Source of the DNA: Chloroflexota bacterium
Lineage (GTDB): Bacteria > Chloroflexota > Anaerolineae > J036 > Brachytrichaceae
Direction of reading: 5' to 3'
Assembly (NCBI GenBank): GCA_021788625.1
Contig: JAJYKL010000001.1
Span: 62,001 to 126,000 of the forward strand
Length of the DNA stretch: 64,000 nt
In this document: positions 49,201 to 58,264 of the stretch, in pieces
Layout: each line of letters starts with the position of its first letter
Numbering within the stretch: the first letter of the stretch is position 1
Translations under genes and position numbers: made by a program
The notes under the pieces: model-generated
What the model was told of the DNA's origin: nothing
Databases searched by the model: none
The model's input: only the letters and a program-made list of their open reading frames with translations

Positions 49201-50249
49201 CAATTGCACAAACACAACCGACAGTAATACAGACGGTAGCCTGGCACCGGCGAGCGCATGCAGTCGTGCCCGTAGCCGTCTCGCATATAGCGGATTATTG
49301 CAATCGCTACCCCGGCGAGAGCGTAACGCTTACCACACGCGTGGATGTGCTGATGGACCTGACTGCACTTTCGCTCGGCGTGGATGTGCCGCCAGGTCTG
49401 GATGTGAACGGCTTCCACACTCCCACAGCTCTGCTATCCGCTGTGCCGCAGGTGCAGGAGATCGGTGAAGGCTCGCACATCGTATGGACAGCGGACCAAC
49501 CTGTCTCCAAAGGCACACGCTGGGAGTTCGAAGTGGTTGCCACCATCAAGGCCGGCACCGGTGATGGTGATGTGCCGATTCCGCTCGTCAGCGAGGCTCT
49601 GGTGCTGGCACATACTGCGTCTGGAGAGGAGGAAGAGATAGGCACCGGCACGATCATTGCAGTCTTGCCGAAAGGCCGCTATCTCAAATACCTGCCCAGC
49701 ATTTATCGCGAAGACGATCTGATGGCGCGCCTCGTTATGCTATTTGAAAGTTTTTGGTCGCCCATCGAAAACCAGATTACCGACATCCATTACCTGCTGG
49801 ACCCGCGCCTCACGCCAGCCGCTCTGCTGCCCTGGTTGGCCTCGTGGGCAGACCTGGCGTTGGATCAGCGCTGGTCCGAAGCCAAGCAGCGCAGGCTGCT
49901 GCGCTCAATCGTATCGCTCTACCGGCGGCGGGGCACGCGGCAAGGCCTGGAACAGATGCTTGAAATCTACACCGGTGAGCGGCCCATGATCCTGGAGCAC
50001 CGCGCCAACAATCTGACGCTGGGCACTTCGGCTCGTCTGGGCCCCAGCATCGCCCTGGGCCAGGGCAACGTGCCCTATACGTTTACGGTTACGATGAGAC
50101 TCCCCCCCGTCGCTGCGCCCGACGCACCTCCCTTGTCTGACGAAGATCGGCAACGCCTGGAGGCCGAGCGGCAGCGCGTGATCGAGTCCATTATCGAGTC
50201 GGAAAAACCAGCCCATACACGCTATACCTTAAAGATCGAGCAGGTGTGA
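49197..50249 (+). CDS. eCIS tail protein I-like baseplate subunit (Afp12-like)
   Basis: A 350-residue protein. The first 150 residues are a beta-rich domain (VTLTTRVDVLMDLTALSLGVDVPPGLDV), probably Ig-like. From about residue 160, YLPSIYREDDLMARLVMLFESFWSPIENQITDIHYLLDPRLTPAALLPWLASW and YRRRGTRQGLEQMLEIYTGERPMILEH match phage tail protein I/TIGR02242, the second wedge subunit. Translation probably starts by coupling from the 22-residue frame. It ends 46 bases before the next gene. Confidence 0.92.
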   Translation: MTIAQTQPTVIQTVAWHRRAHAVVPVAVSHIADYCNRYPGESVTLTTRVDVLMDLTALSLGVDVPPGLDVNGFHTPTALLSAVPQVQEIGEGSHIVWTADQPVSKGTRWEFEVVATIKAGTGDGDVPIPLVSEALVLAHTASGEEEEIGTGTIIAVLPKGRYLKYLPSIYREDDLMARLVMLFESFWSPIENQITDIHYLLDPRLTPAALLPWLASWADLALDQRWSEAKQRRLLRSIVSLYRRRGTRQGLEQMLEIYTGERPMILEHRANNLTLGTSARLGPSIALGQGNVPYTFTVTMRLPPVAAPDAPPLSDEDRQRLEAERQRVIESIIESEKPAHTRYTLKIEQV

Positions 50250-50295
50250 GTACCGTCGCCACCCCGCAGGTGTGCGATCCCAACAGGAGAAAACT

Positions 50296-51441
50296 GTGAT
50301 AGATAAAGACTTGCTGCAGAGCTATCCCGTTAAGCGGCTCAAGCCCATCGACGGCCTCTCGGTCACCGCAGACGTGTGGGACGAAGCACATGAGTACCAT
50401 CGCCAGTGCCAGCGCTACCACGACCTGCTGGCGCATGGATATGGCATCGTCGCCGGCATGGAGGTGATCGCCAGTTCCCCCGCTGACTCGCAGGTATACA
50501 TCATGCCTGGTATGGCCATCAGTCCGACGGGCGAGCAGATTGTCCTGGCTCAGCCCGTTTCGTATGACCTTGGCAAAGCGGCGGACATGCTCTTGCTCCT
50601 GCTCAGTTATGGTGAGAGCAAACCGACGCCCGATCCAGGTGGTAGCGACGGTGCACGTCTCTACATCCATTCGGGTGGTGAGGTGGATGTTCGCCCAACT
50701 CTTCCTGCCGGTCCCTGCATCGAGTTGGCACGCATCCGTCGCATGCAAAAGGACGCTCCGATCACGGATGCCGCTGACCCCGCTCATCCGCAGGTCAACC
50801 AGATCGATCTGCGTTATCGCCGCGTCCTTGTTCAGCCAACCCCGGTCGTAAGCAGCGTTGCCGTGGTCTATATGGGCGCTCGCGGCGATGGCGGTCATGG
50901 TAAGGGCATGGATCTGATGGTGCGGTCACTCAACACGTCTGCGTCGTTACGGGCGAGCGTGGATGATGGAGTGGGGCTGGTGTCCATAGATTCCTATACA
51001 CTGGTACATCTCACCGGGCAGGCTGCATTCCAGATGAAACCCGAGGAGATGAATGCGCTCTACACCTATGTGCAGAATGGCGGAACCGTCTTTATCGAAT
51101 CCACTCGCGCAGGCCTGGCCAGTGGAGAACCTGCTTCGGATGCCATCTTCACCGATTTACTTGGTTCATTTGGTATCAAGCTTGAGGAAGTGCGCGCGGG
51201 ACATGACCTGTTGAGCAACCCCAATCTGTTTGGTGCCCCCCCGGTCGGATATGAGGGGCCTGGCAAGGGCAAGCTCCTGGCCGGCGGGGGTGTCGTGATG
51301 AGTACAGCGGATTATGCGTCGCTTTGGCGAGGCGCCAGCCGGGCGGGAAGTGCAACGCGCGAAGAGATCCGTGCTGCTCATGAATGGGGCGCCAACCTGG
51401 TTGCCTATGCTCAGAGCCGGAGAAACGTGCCAAAGAAGTGA
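50296..51441 (+). CDS. eCIS-linked protein with DUF4159-like C-terminal domain
   Basis: A 381-residue protein starting at GTG 50296 behind AGGAG. The N-terminal 150 residues (KRLKPIDGLSVTADVWDEAHEYHRQCQRYHDLLAHGYGIVAGMEVIASSPADSQVYIMPGMAISPTGEQIVL) resemble a beta domain seen in baseplate-linked and fibre-like proteins. The C-terminal 180 residues look like DUF4159, a glutamine-amidotransferase-fold domain (VYMGARGDGG, LVHLTGQAAFQMKPEEMNALYTYVQNGGTVFIES). The likely role is an accessory baseplate or receptor-side protein; no enzyme activity is shown. Confidence 0.65.
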   Translation: MIDKDLLQSYPVKRLKPIDGLSVTADVWDEAHEYHRQCQRYHDLLAHGYGIVAGMEVIASSPADSQVYIMPGMAISPTGEQIVLAQPVSYDLGKAADMLLLLLSYGESKPTPDPGGSDGARLYIHSGGEVDVRPTLPAGPCIELARIRRMQKDAPITDAADPAHPQVNQIDLRYRRVLVQPTPVVSSVAVVYMGARGDGGHGKGMDLMVRSLNTSASLRASVDDGVGLVSIDSYTLVHLTGQAAFQMKPEEMNALYTYVQNGGTVFIESTRAGLASGEPASDAIFTDLLGSFGIKLEEVRAGHDLLSNPNLFGAPPVGYEGPGKGKLLAGGGVVMSTADYASLWRGASRAGSATREEIRAAHEWGANLVAYAQSRRNVPKK

Positions 51442-51447
51442 GGTCGC

Positions 51448-53007
51448 GTGCAGCAAGTCACTGAAAGCAGTTACGACCAATATCCCTATCCCAGTGTACC
51501 CTTGCGCTGGACACATCCGGATATGCTATCCACGATGTCCGCGCTATTCGGTCTGGCGGCTGCACCGGTTAATTCATGCCGAGTGCTGGAGATCGGTTGC
51601 AGCGATGGTGCCAATATCATTCCCATGGCCGCGAACCTGTCGGACAGTCACTTCACAGGCATCGACCTTTCTGCTGCGCACATCCAGCGCGGCCAGGCGG
51701 TAAGTGACGAACTCGACTTGCACAACCTGATACTCCAGCATCTCGACGTCATGGATGTTAACGACACCTTTGGCGAGTTCGACTATATCATCGCCTATGG
51801 CATCTTCTCGTGGGTGCCGCATGAAGTGCAAGAGAAAATCCTGCAGGTCTGCCAGCGGCACCTCTCACCAAATGGCGTAGCGTTTATCAGCTACAACACT
51901 TATCCGGGCTGGCATATGCGTGGTGTGGTCCGCGATATGATGCTCTATCACTCGAGTCGCTATGGCGACATGAAGACTCGCATCGAGCAATCACGGGCGA
52001 TGCTGCATTTTCTGGCATCGGCTTCGCCCCAGGTTGTCGGTCGCCTGCCTGAGAACAAGGCGTTTTGTACCATCCTCGAAAGTGAGCAGCAACGTCTCGC
52101 CAAACAGTCCGACTCCTACCTGCTACATGAAATGCTGGAGGAGTATAACGAACCCATCTATTTCCATCAGTTCATGGTGCGGGCAGCCGCTCATGGGTTG
52201 CAATACCTTTCAGAGGCTGAGCTCACTACCATGATGCCGGATATGCTCCCACCAGAGATAGTGGCTACTATTGGACAATTGAGTGGTGATATTGTTGCCA
52301 CTGAACAGTACCTGGATTTTGTACGCAACCGTATGTTTCGTCAGACGCTATTGTGTCGGCAGGAAGTTCGCCTGGAACGCACGCTGGGACGGGGAACACT
52401 CTGCCCGCTTTACCTGGCATCGGCCATTATTCCGGTATCTGAAGCACCCAGCATCCAGTCCATTGAAGTGGAGAAATTCCGGCTGCCAAGTGGCACGACG
52501 GTAACCAGCAACAACCCGCTCATCAAAGCGGCATTCCTGGTCCTTTCACAAAACTGGCCTTTTGCGTTATCATTTAATAGCTTATTAAGTGAAGCTCGAT
52601 TGCATTCGCACTCCAATGCATCACTGGAGGCAGATGCTCAGATTCTCGAAGACACATTATTGAAATCATTGGCAGTTGAACTGATAGAGCTGAACCAGAA
52701 TCCACCACGCTTTTGCAGCACGATTAGTGGTTTTCCATGTGCTAACGTCATGGCTCGCTTGCAAGCAAGACACGAGGAACAGATTACGAATCAGCGTCAT
52801 GAATTAGTGAACGTGGACGCGGTGACGCGGGTCCTGCTGACTCTACTCGACGGCCGGCACTCCCATGCTGACCTGTACACAGCCATGCAGGAATATTCAG
52901 ATAACCATTCTTCAGACCCTGCTCAAGCCAAAGAGCAGATCAGTTTATCTGAAATGGTCGAAAGCAAACTGCGCGATCTGGCTCGCGCAGCGTTATTGGT
53001 CGCCTAG
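51448..53007 (+). CDS. Class I SAM methyltransferase with MethyTransf_Reg domain
   Basis: A 519-residue methyltransferase starting at GTG 51448. Motif I is VLEIGCSDGANIIPMA at about residues 45-60, with the acidic loop GIDLSAAHI and the DYIIAYGIFSWVP motif IV region. The next part (SYNTYPGWHMRGVVRDMMLYHS) is characteristic of the methyltransferase-regulatory-domain family (PF10119 type), and the last 120 residues look like a winged-helix-type domain. Related proteins methylate proteins or peptides, but the substrate is unknown. Six bases after the previous gene it continues the eCIS operon, so a structural or cargo protein is the natural candidate substrate. Confidence 0.82.
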   Translation: MQQVTESSYDQYPYPSVPLRWTHPDMLSTMSALFGLAAAPVNSCRVLEIGCSDGANIIPMAANLSDSHFTGIDLSAAHIQRGQAVSDELDLHNLILQHLDVMDVNDTFGEFDYIIAYGIFSWVPHEVQEKILQVCQRHLSPNGVAFISYNTYPGWHMRGVVRDMMLYHSSRYGDMKTRIEQSRAMLHFLASASPQVVGRLPENKAFCTILESEQQRLAKQSDSYLLHEMLEEYNEPIYFHQFMVRAAAHGLQYLSEAELTTMMPDMLPPEIVATIGQLSGDIVATEQYLDFVRNRMFRQTLLCRQEVRLERTLGRGTLCPLYLASAIIPVSEAPSIQSIEVEKFRLPSGTTVTSNNPLIKAAFLVLSQNWPFALSFNSLLSEARLHSHSNASLEADAQILEDTLLKSLAVELIELNQNPPRFCSTISGFPCANVMARLQARHEEQITNQRHELVNVDAVTRVLLTLLDGRHSHADLYTAMQEYSDNHSSDPAQAKEQISLSEMVESKLRDLARAALLVA

Positions 53008-53016
53008 CCGGTTCGG

Positions 53017-53062
53017 CCGCGCGCGCCGCGCGGTGAAGCAGGCTCTTGCCAGTACAGCCTGC
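53017..53062 (+). terminator. Two back-to-back stem-loops after the methyltransferase gene
   Basis: CCGCGCG/CGCGCGG (53017-53033, 3-base loop) is followed by GCAGGCT/AGCCTGC (53038-53062, 11-base loop), both perfect. No T-run follows either. They could end the eCIS transcript partly or separate it from the FHA genes. Confidence 0.45.
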
Positions 53063-53103
53063 GGTCTATTGGGTTCCGTCTGGAAAATACAGGGAGTGCG
53101 ACT

Positions 53104-54042
53104 GTGCAGAATATCAACGTTGAGGTCACCGATAAGGATGGATGGCACAAAGAGTATGTGCTGAGGAAGACGATTAATCACGTAGGGGCGGATGCCCGCA
53201 GCGACATCGTCCTGGAAAACTCGCACGGGACAGGTGTGTCGGCGCGCCATCTGCAAATCATTCTGGGGAACGCGGGATGTCACGTGGTGAACATTGGCGC
53301 TGGTGATATCTCCATCGCTTCTGGCGTCTACGATACAACCCCCGGAGCAATCCCCGCCCAGGTCCGCCCGTTAAGCCCGCTCTCCACAACCGATGTTCAG
53401 AACGGCACCTGGATCAAGGTGGGCGATTTCACATTGCGAGTACAGATAACCGAGCCAGCCACGGCGCAATCCGTATCACCCGGCTACACTCAGACAGCTA
53501 TTCCGACCACACCCGCCATGGCTAGCGCGTCTAGTGGTGCGGTGCCGGTTGCGGCGGCGGTCGGAACGGCTGCGTCGGCTGCCTTCGGTGGTGGGCAGGC
53601 TTCCATGGCTGGCGCCTTCAATGCACCACCTATGGCCGCTCCAGCATCTGCCGCCAGCCCGAATGCCCTCAGCGGCGACTCGATCGGCCTGCGCCTGCAA
53701 TTGCCTCAAACCATTCTGACGCTCGACGCACCGCTGGAAGGTACTGTCGTGGTGCGCAACGCGGGCAACCGGCCTGGCGCACAGTTCCGGCTGGAGATTC
53801 AGGGCCTCCCCGCGGAATGCTGCGAAATCGGTCCCGGCCCCATTCTGTTCCCGAATGCGGAAAGGGAAGTTCCCTTCCACCTCACGCACACTCATCAGGC
53901 CACTCCACCGGCGGGTGACACGCAATTACTAATCCGTGCCACCGCGCCCGATGCGTACCCCGGCCAGGTCGCCATGGTGACGCAGACGATACAGGTGGCG
54001 CCTTTCTATCAGCACTCGCTTATTCTGAGAGCCACGGATTGA
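53104..54042 (+). CDS. FHA-domain protein with Ig-like (NEW3-like) domain
   Basis: A 312-residue protein starting at GTG 53104 with AGGGAG upstream. Residues 1-115 look like an FHA phosphothreonine-binding domain (LRKTINHVGADARSDIVLENSHGTGVSARHLQIILGNAGCHVVNIG, with the Ser-x-x-His loop as SARHLQI). An Ala/Pro-rich linker spans about 120-190. The C-terminal 115 residues form an Ig-like domain (LQLPQTILTLDAPLEGTVVVRNAGNRPGAQFRLEIQGLPAECC). No signal peptide or membrane helix, so it should be cytoplasmic. It is followed at once by a small membrane protein. Confidence 0.75.
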   Translation: MQNINVEVTDKDGWHKEYVLRKTINHVGADARSDIVLENSHGTGVSARHLQIILGNAGCHVVNIGAGDISIASGVYDTTPGAIPAQVRPLSPLSTTDVQNGTWIKVGDFTLRVQITEPATAQSVSPGYTQTAIPTTPAMASASSGAVPVAAAVGTAASAAFGGGQASMAGAFNAPPMAAPASAASPNALSGDSIGLRLQLPQTILTLDAPLEGTVVVRNAGNRPGAQFRLEIQGLPAECCEIGPGPILFPNAEREVPFHLTHTHQATPPAGDTQLLIRATAPDAYPGQVAMVTQTIQVAPFYQHSLILRATD

Positions 54043-54048
54043 TGCCTT

Positions 54049-54990
54049 ATGCCCACCAATACGATCGTCGTTCTCCTGTTCGTGATTGCGATAGTTCTGG
54101 TTGCTGTCATCATCATGCTTGCCGTCTCGCGCATGCAGCAGAGGGCCATGCGCAAGAGTTACAAACTCATCGTAGCGAATCAGGGTAATGCGCGCAGTCG
54201 CTATGAACTGTCCGCGCTGGACCCCGCCCACGTCCTGAGTTTTGAATTCACGATGTCAGGCGTCCCTTTAGGTCAACCCCCAGCCTGGTCAAAATCCTCG
54301 CCTCCGAATCAGCACCCGACGGCTGCATCGAGTAAGCCTGCAAACCAGTCATCAGCCCGGGTAGCCGCTTCGAAAGCTTCCTCCGCTGTAGCGGATACGG
54401 GACAGAAGGCGAGCGGCCTGGCCAATCTCGTTGGCGAGGTGCTGGATTCGCTTAGCGATATCCTGCCTGGGTCCGCCGGCAATAGTCTGCAGCGCGCGAG
54501 TGAAAACCTTCGTCGGGGACAGGCTAACGTACAGCGTGTGGAGCGACAGGGACAACGCGCCCAGGCCGTGTCGCAAGACTTCCAGGGTTATGCCTCCCAG
54601 GCACAGACCGTGAAAGGCTCCGGGTCATCGTCGCGCCCGGGACCGGTGAGCACCACTGATGAAGAGACGAACGCAATGACCACACCAGATGCGTCCGTTG
54701 CCCCAGCACCGTCGAGTTCCCAGCCCCAGACGCCGTTTGTCGAGCCAGGAAACCAGATAGAGCTTGCCTTGCTCATGCGTCTGGTGTCGCGCCCGCAAGA
54801 GGATCAGGTGCCATTTTCTGTATCATCACTTAGCCTCGAAGAACCGAATGCGCAGCCTGTGATGCAATCCGCAACGGCTATCTTCAACGGTGTAGCGGGT
54901 TTCAGCTATTACCTGCCGTATCTCATCATCGGCGGTGCCGCAATACTGTTAATCGTTTTATTACTGATCGCCACACACACGATTGGCTAG
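54049..54990 (+). CDS. Two-helix membrane protein with Ig-like fragment
   Basis: A 313-residue protein with hydrophobic helices at about residues 5-26 (VVLLFVIAIVLVAVIIMLAV) and 286-309 (YLIIGGAAILLIVLLLIATHTIG). Directly after the first helix, YKLIVANQGNARSRYELSALDPAHVLSFEF looks like part of an Ig-like/NEW3 domain. The middle is Ser/Pro/Ala-rich and probably flexible. With the FHA proteins on either side it likely forms an envelope-bound complex. Not recognised as a whole. Confidence 0.65.
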   Translation: MPTNTIVVLLFVIAIVLVAVIIMLAVSRMQQRAMRKSYKLIVANQGNARSRYELSALDPAHVLSFEFTMSGVPLGQPPAWSKSSPPNQHPTAASSKPANQSSARVAASKASSAVADTGQKASGLANLVGEVLDSLSDILPGSAGNSLQRASENLRRGQANVQRVERQGQRAQAVSQDFQGYASQAQTVKGSGSSSRPGPVSTTDEETNAMTTPDASVAPAPSSSQPQTPFVEPGNQIELALLMRLVSRPQEDQVPFSVSSLSLEEPNAQPVMQSATAIFNGVAGFSYYLPYLIIGGAAILLIVLLLIATHTIG

Positions 54991-55012
54991 AGCCATAAAC
55001 GAGGAACCCACC

Positions 55013-58000
55013 ATGGCGAGAGCCGACCAACTCGAAATCATAAACGCCGACGGAGAAGTTCTGTTTCATGACCTGGATCCCAATGTGGGCATTACCAATC
55101 TCGGCCGGCACCCCGAGAATGACGTCGTCATCGATAGCCCTCATATCGCGATGTTTCAGGCGGTGCTGGACCATCGGCAGAAGCCGTTCTCGCTGGTCGT
55201 GCTGAGCGACGAAGGCGACATATCTGTCGGCGGAGAGCGGATATTGATCAACCAGCCCACGCCCCTGCACAACTTCGACACGATCCAGATGGACGGTGTG
55301 TCGGTAGTCGTGATGGAGGGGGAAGGGGAGGGGGGCGAGCCAGCCGGTGCCGCGACGGCGGCCGCCACGGCTGCTGCGGGAGCAGCGGCGGCTGAAGGCG
55401 CGGCAAAAGGAAAAACAGCCGTCCGTAAGGCCACTCATGCACCCGAACCTGTCTATCAGATCCTCGGTGCGCCTCCGCCTGATCGGGTGGATGACATCAT
55501 CCTGCTGGAGTTGCCAGAGCGCGCCTTCACCATTGAGTGTCAGCAAACCGCTGTGTGGCGCCTGACGGTCATCAATGCGGGTCCCCTGGTGGCGGAACTG
55601 ACTGTGAAAGTCACGGATATTGAAGATAACTGGTTGCAGATTCTGCCCCCCAAGGTTAACCTCAACGAAGGCCAGCGCTCCACGGTGACGATCACCATCA
55701 CCCCGCCACGCACCCCCACCAGCCGTGCAGGTAATCACCACTTTGCCATCGTGGTGACTTCGCCTGACTATCCAGGTCACACGGCTCAGCTGGGTGCCAC
55801 ACTCACGATCAACCCGTTCTATGACTATGGAGTGGGGGAGCTCTCGCCACGCCAGCGCACGGTGGGTTACACGCGGCAGACGGGCCAATATACTGTCTCG
55901 ATCGCGAATAAGGGCAATAGCGCCGTGCCGTACGAAGTGAGCGGTGAGGACGACCAGCACGCCTGCAGTTTCGAATTTCATGTTCCGGGTGAGGAGGTCG
56001 GGTTGGCCCGCCAGGCGACGGTGCGCGTTGAGCCCGATCAGGTGATGGCGCTGCCTGTACATGTCAGTCCACTCAAGCGCCGTCTGGTGGGCTTGCGCAA
56101 GGTGAGTTACTCCCTGACCGTCACCACGACGCCTGGCGAAGGTGAGCAATCACCTCGCGCTGTGCTCGGACAGATTTTTGCCGGACCACTCATCGGTCCC
56201 TGGCTCATCATCCTGATCGTCATCATCCTGGCGCTCCTGATTGTCTGGATATTTCACCCGTGGATCGGCTCGTTTACTGTGCAGCGGCTCACGCCGACGG
56301 CGGGTACAAATTCCCCATCGTCACGGACTACATCGTTATTCACCCTGGTGCGCGCCAATCCTGATACGGGTTCGTTGGGCAGTCCGAACAATGAGCTGGC
56401 TATCTCTGCGGGTGAGTCGGCGCGCCTGTCATGGACGGCCTCCCAGTTTGTGAGTCTGCGCATCGAGCCCGACGTGGGAGTGGTGGATGGCCCCTCCGGC
56501 TCAAAGATCGTGAGCCCGTCTCAGAGCACCACCTATCAGCTCATTGCGGAGAACTTTTTATCAAAGATCAGTGACACCTGGTTCAAAGCAACCAACTCCA
56601 TTCAACTCACCGTCAACCCGGTTTATCCGGTCATCAACACATTTGCTTCCGACAAGTCGGAGGTGGTTGTCGGCCAGGATGTGGTGGTCTATTGGGATGT
56701 GGTTGGTGCGACCGATGTGCAGCTCACAATCAATAATGCGCCGGAAACGCTGCAGTCATCAGACTATCGGTCCAGTCGAACCATGAAACTGACCCAGGAT
56801 ACGACCTTTGTTCTGAAGGCAGCGAATCAATACACCACGAATCCTGTCCAGCGCAGCTTCACCGTCAGGGTGAATCCACCGACGCCCACGCCCATCCCGA
56901 CGCCGAACGTCATACAGTTCGATGTCAATCCGAAAGTGATCACCGACGGACAGTCAGTGACCCTGCAGTGGAATGTCGCCGGCGTAAACTCGGTGCAGAT
57001 CTCGAGCATACCAGGCTCAACGAGTTTCCCTCCGCAGGGCAACATTAGCACCCAGCCTCATCAGACTGTTGTTTATGTGCTAACGGCCGGCGTGGGTGAT
57101 TCCACGGTCACACGCCAGTGGCAGGTGATCGTGAATCCTGCACCCCCCACGCCTACGCCCACACCGGTGCCCAAGGCGCCTGTCATCGAGTTCTTCACGA
57201 TCACGCCCAATCAGGTGGTGAAAGGTGACCCGGCGGCGAACCAGATTGCCCTGTCGTGGTCAGTATTGACAGGTACAACCAACATTGAAATCACCAGCCC
57301 GGATATGCAGCAGCCACTGAGCAACCTGCAAAACCAGGGCAATATCTTTATCGCAGCCAGCAAGACAACGCTGTATGTGCTGACCGCATACAATGGCGAC
57401 CTGAAGACCAGCGCCACGACGAACCTGACGGTGTTGGATCCTACACCCACACCGACTTCACCGCCGCCGCCACCGCCTACGCCGACACCGTATCCTCCAC
57501 CCATCATCCAGAGCTTTGTCGCCCTGGCCGATCCCAACGATTCCTCGGCGCAGGTGACACAGGTCTTCTCCACCGGTCTGGCTCCCAATACCACATTGTT
57601 CCAGGTGAAGTATGGCTCACACATTGTGCTGAACTGGACAACCAGTAATGCTCAGACGGTCATGCTGGCAGGCCTGGGTTCGCAGCCGTTGTCAGGTAGC
57701 ACCATCACGCCGATTCAAATCACGGCACCCACCCAATTTCAGTTGCAGGCCATGAACCCCAGCCCGGCATCACCGGCTACAGCCTATGTGCAGATCATCC
57801 TGCAGCCCAAACCGATACCACCGCCGCCATACAATATTTACGCCAGCAACCAGACGACGGCCAGTGTAACCATCCACTGGTCCTATAACCCCGCCTGGGT
57901 GAGCCAGATCGTCGGATTCAGAATATACCGCGCGCCGCAGGCCTCAGGCGCGTTCGTGCGGGTCGCTTCCGAATTGACACTCACCAGCACTGTGAGCTTA

Positions 58001-58246
58001 TGGACCGACACAGCCTCTCCAGTGTGTGGCCAGCAATACTATGTGGTGGGTGTTTACCTGGATACTTTCGGTAACCCCCAGGAAACAGCAGTCGGCACAC
58101 CGACCATCCTGACCAATCCATGTGCCGTGGCTGGTTTACAAAATAGCATCCCGTCAGCGCTGACCTCGTATCGAGATCAGGCGGTCTCTTACACAATGAC
58201 TGAATTCGACGCGCATAGTTTCACTCAAACCGAGCGCTATTGGTGA
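55013..58246 (+). CDS. Transmembrane FHA protein with extracellular Ig/Fn3 region
   Basis: A 1,077-residue protein; ATG 55013 has GAGGA upstream. Residues 5-100 resemble an FHA domain (ITNLGRHPENDVVIDSPHIAMFQAVLDHRQKPFSLVVLSD). An Ala-rich stretch precedes two NEW3-like Ig domains (about 150-390). A single transmembrane helix is at about 397-416 (LIIVIILALLIVWIF). The rest, about 660 residues, should be outside: Ig-like modules joined by PTPTP-type linkers (about 623, 711, 810) and a final Fn3-like domain (about 940-1040). The N-terminus is inside. It may sense phosphorylated partners inside and bind or carry structures outside. It follows the small membrane protein. Confidence 0.75.
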   Translation: MARADQLEIINADGEVLFHDLDPNVGITNLGRHPENDVVIDSPHIAMFQAVLDHRQKPFSLVVLSDEGDISVGGERILINQPTPLHNFDTIQMDGVSVVVMEGEGEGGEPAGAATAAATAAAGAAAAEGAAKGKTAVRKATHAPEPVYQILGAPPPDRVDDIILLELPERAFTIECQQTAVWRLTVINAGPLVAELTVKVTDIEDNWLQILPPKVNLNEGQRSTVTITITPPRTPTSRAGNHHFAIVVTSPDYPGHTAQLGATLTINPFYDYGVGELSPRQRTVGYTRQTGQYTVSIANKGNSAVPYEVSGEDDQHACSFEFHVPGEEVGLARQATVRVEPDQVMALPVHVSPLKRRLVGLRKVSYSLTVTTTPGEGEQSPRAVLGQIFAGPLIGPWLIILIVIILALLIVWIFHPWIGSFTVQRLTPTAGTNSPSSRTTSLFTLVRANPDTGSLGSPNNELAISAGESARLSWTASQFVSLRIEPDVGVVDGPSGSKIVSPSQSTTYQLIAENFLSKISDTWFKATNSIQLTVNPVYPVINTFASDKSEVVVGQDVVVYWDVVGATDVQLTINNAPETLQSSDYRSSRTMKLTQDTTFVLKAANQYTTNPVQRSFTVRVNPPTPTPIPTPNVIQFDVNPKVITDGQSVTLQWNVAGVNSVQISSIPGSTSFPPQGNISTQPHQTVVYVLTAGVGDSTVTRQWQVIVNPAPPTPTPTPVPKAPVIEFFTITPNQVVKGDPAANQIALSWSVLTGTTNIEITSPDMQQPLSNLQNQGNIFIAASKTTLYVLTAYNGDLKTSATTNLTVLDPTPTPTSPPPPPPTPTPYPPPIIQSFVALADPNDSSAQVTQVFSTGLAPNTTLFQVKYGSHIVLNWTTSNAQTVMLAGLGSQPLSGSTITPIQITAPTQFQLQAMNPSPASPATAYVQIILQPKPIPPPPYNIYASNQTTASVTIHWSYNPAWVSQIVGFRIYRAPQASGAFVRVASELTLTSTVSLWTDTASPVCGQQYYVVGVYLDTFGNPQETAVGTPTILTNPCAVAGLQNSIPSALTSYRDQAVSYTMTEFDAHSFTQTERYW

Positions 58247-58264
58247 TATGACCGAGCCATACGT

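Noticed and set aside
54926-56149. A 407-codon minus-strand open frame over the transmembrane FHA gene
   Set aside because: The plus-strand frame has clear FHA, Ig and membrane features and a ribosome site; the minus frame has none.
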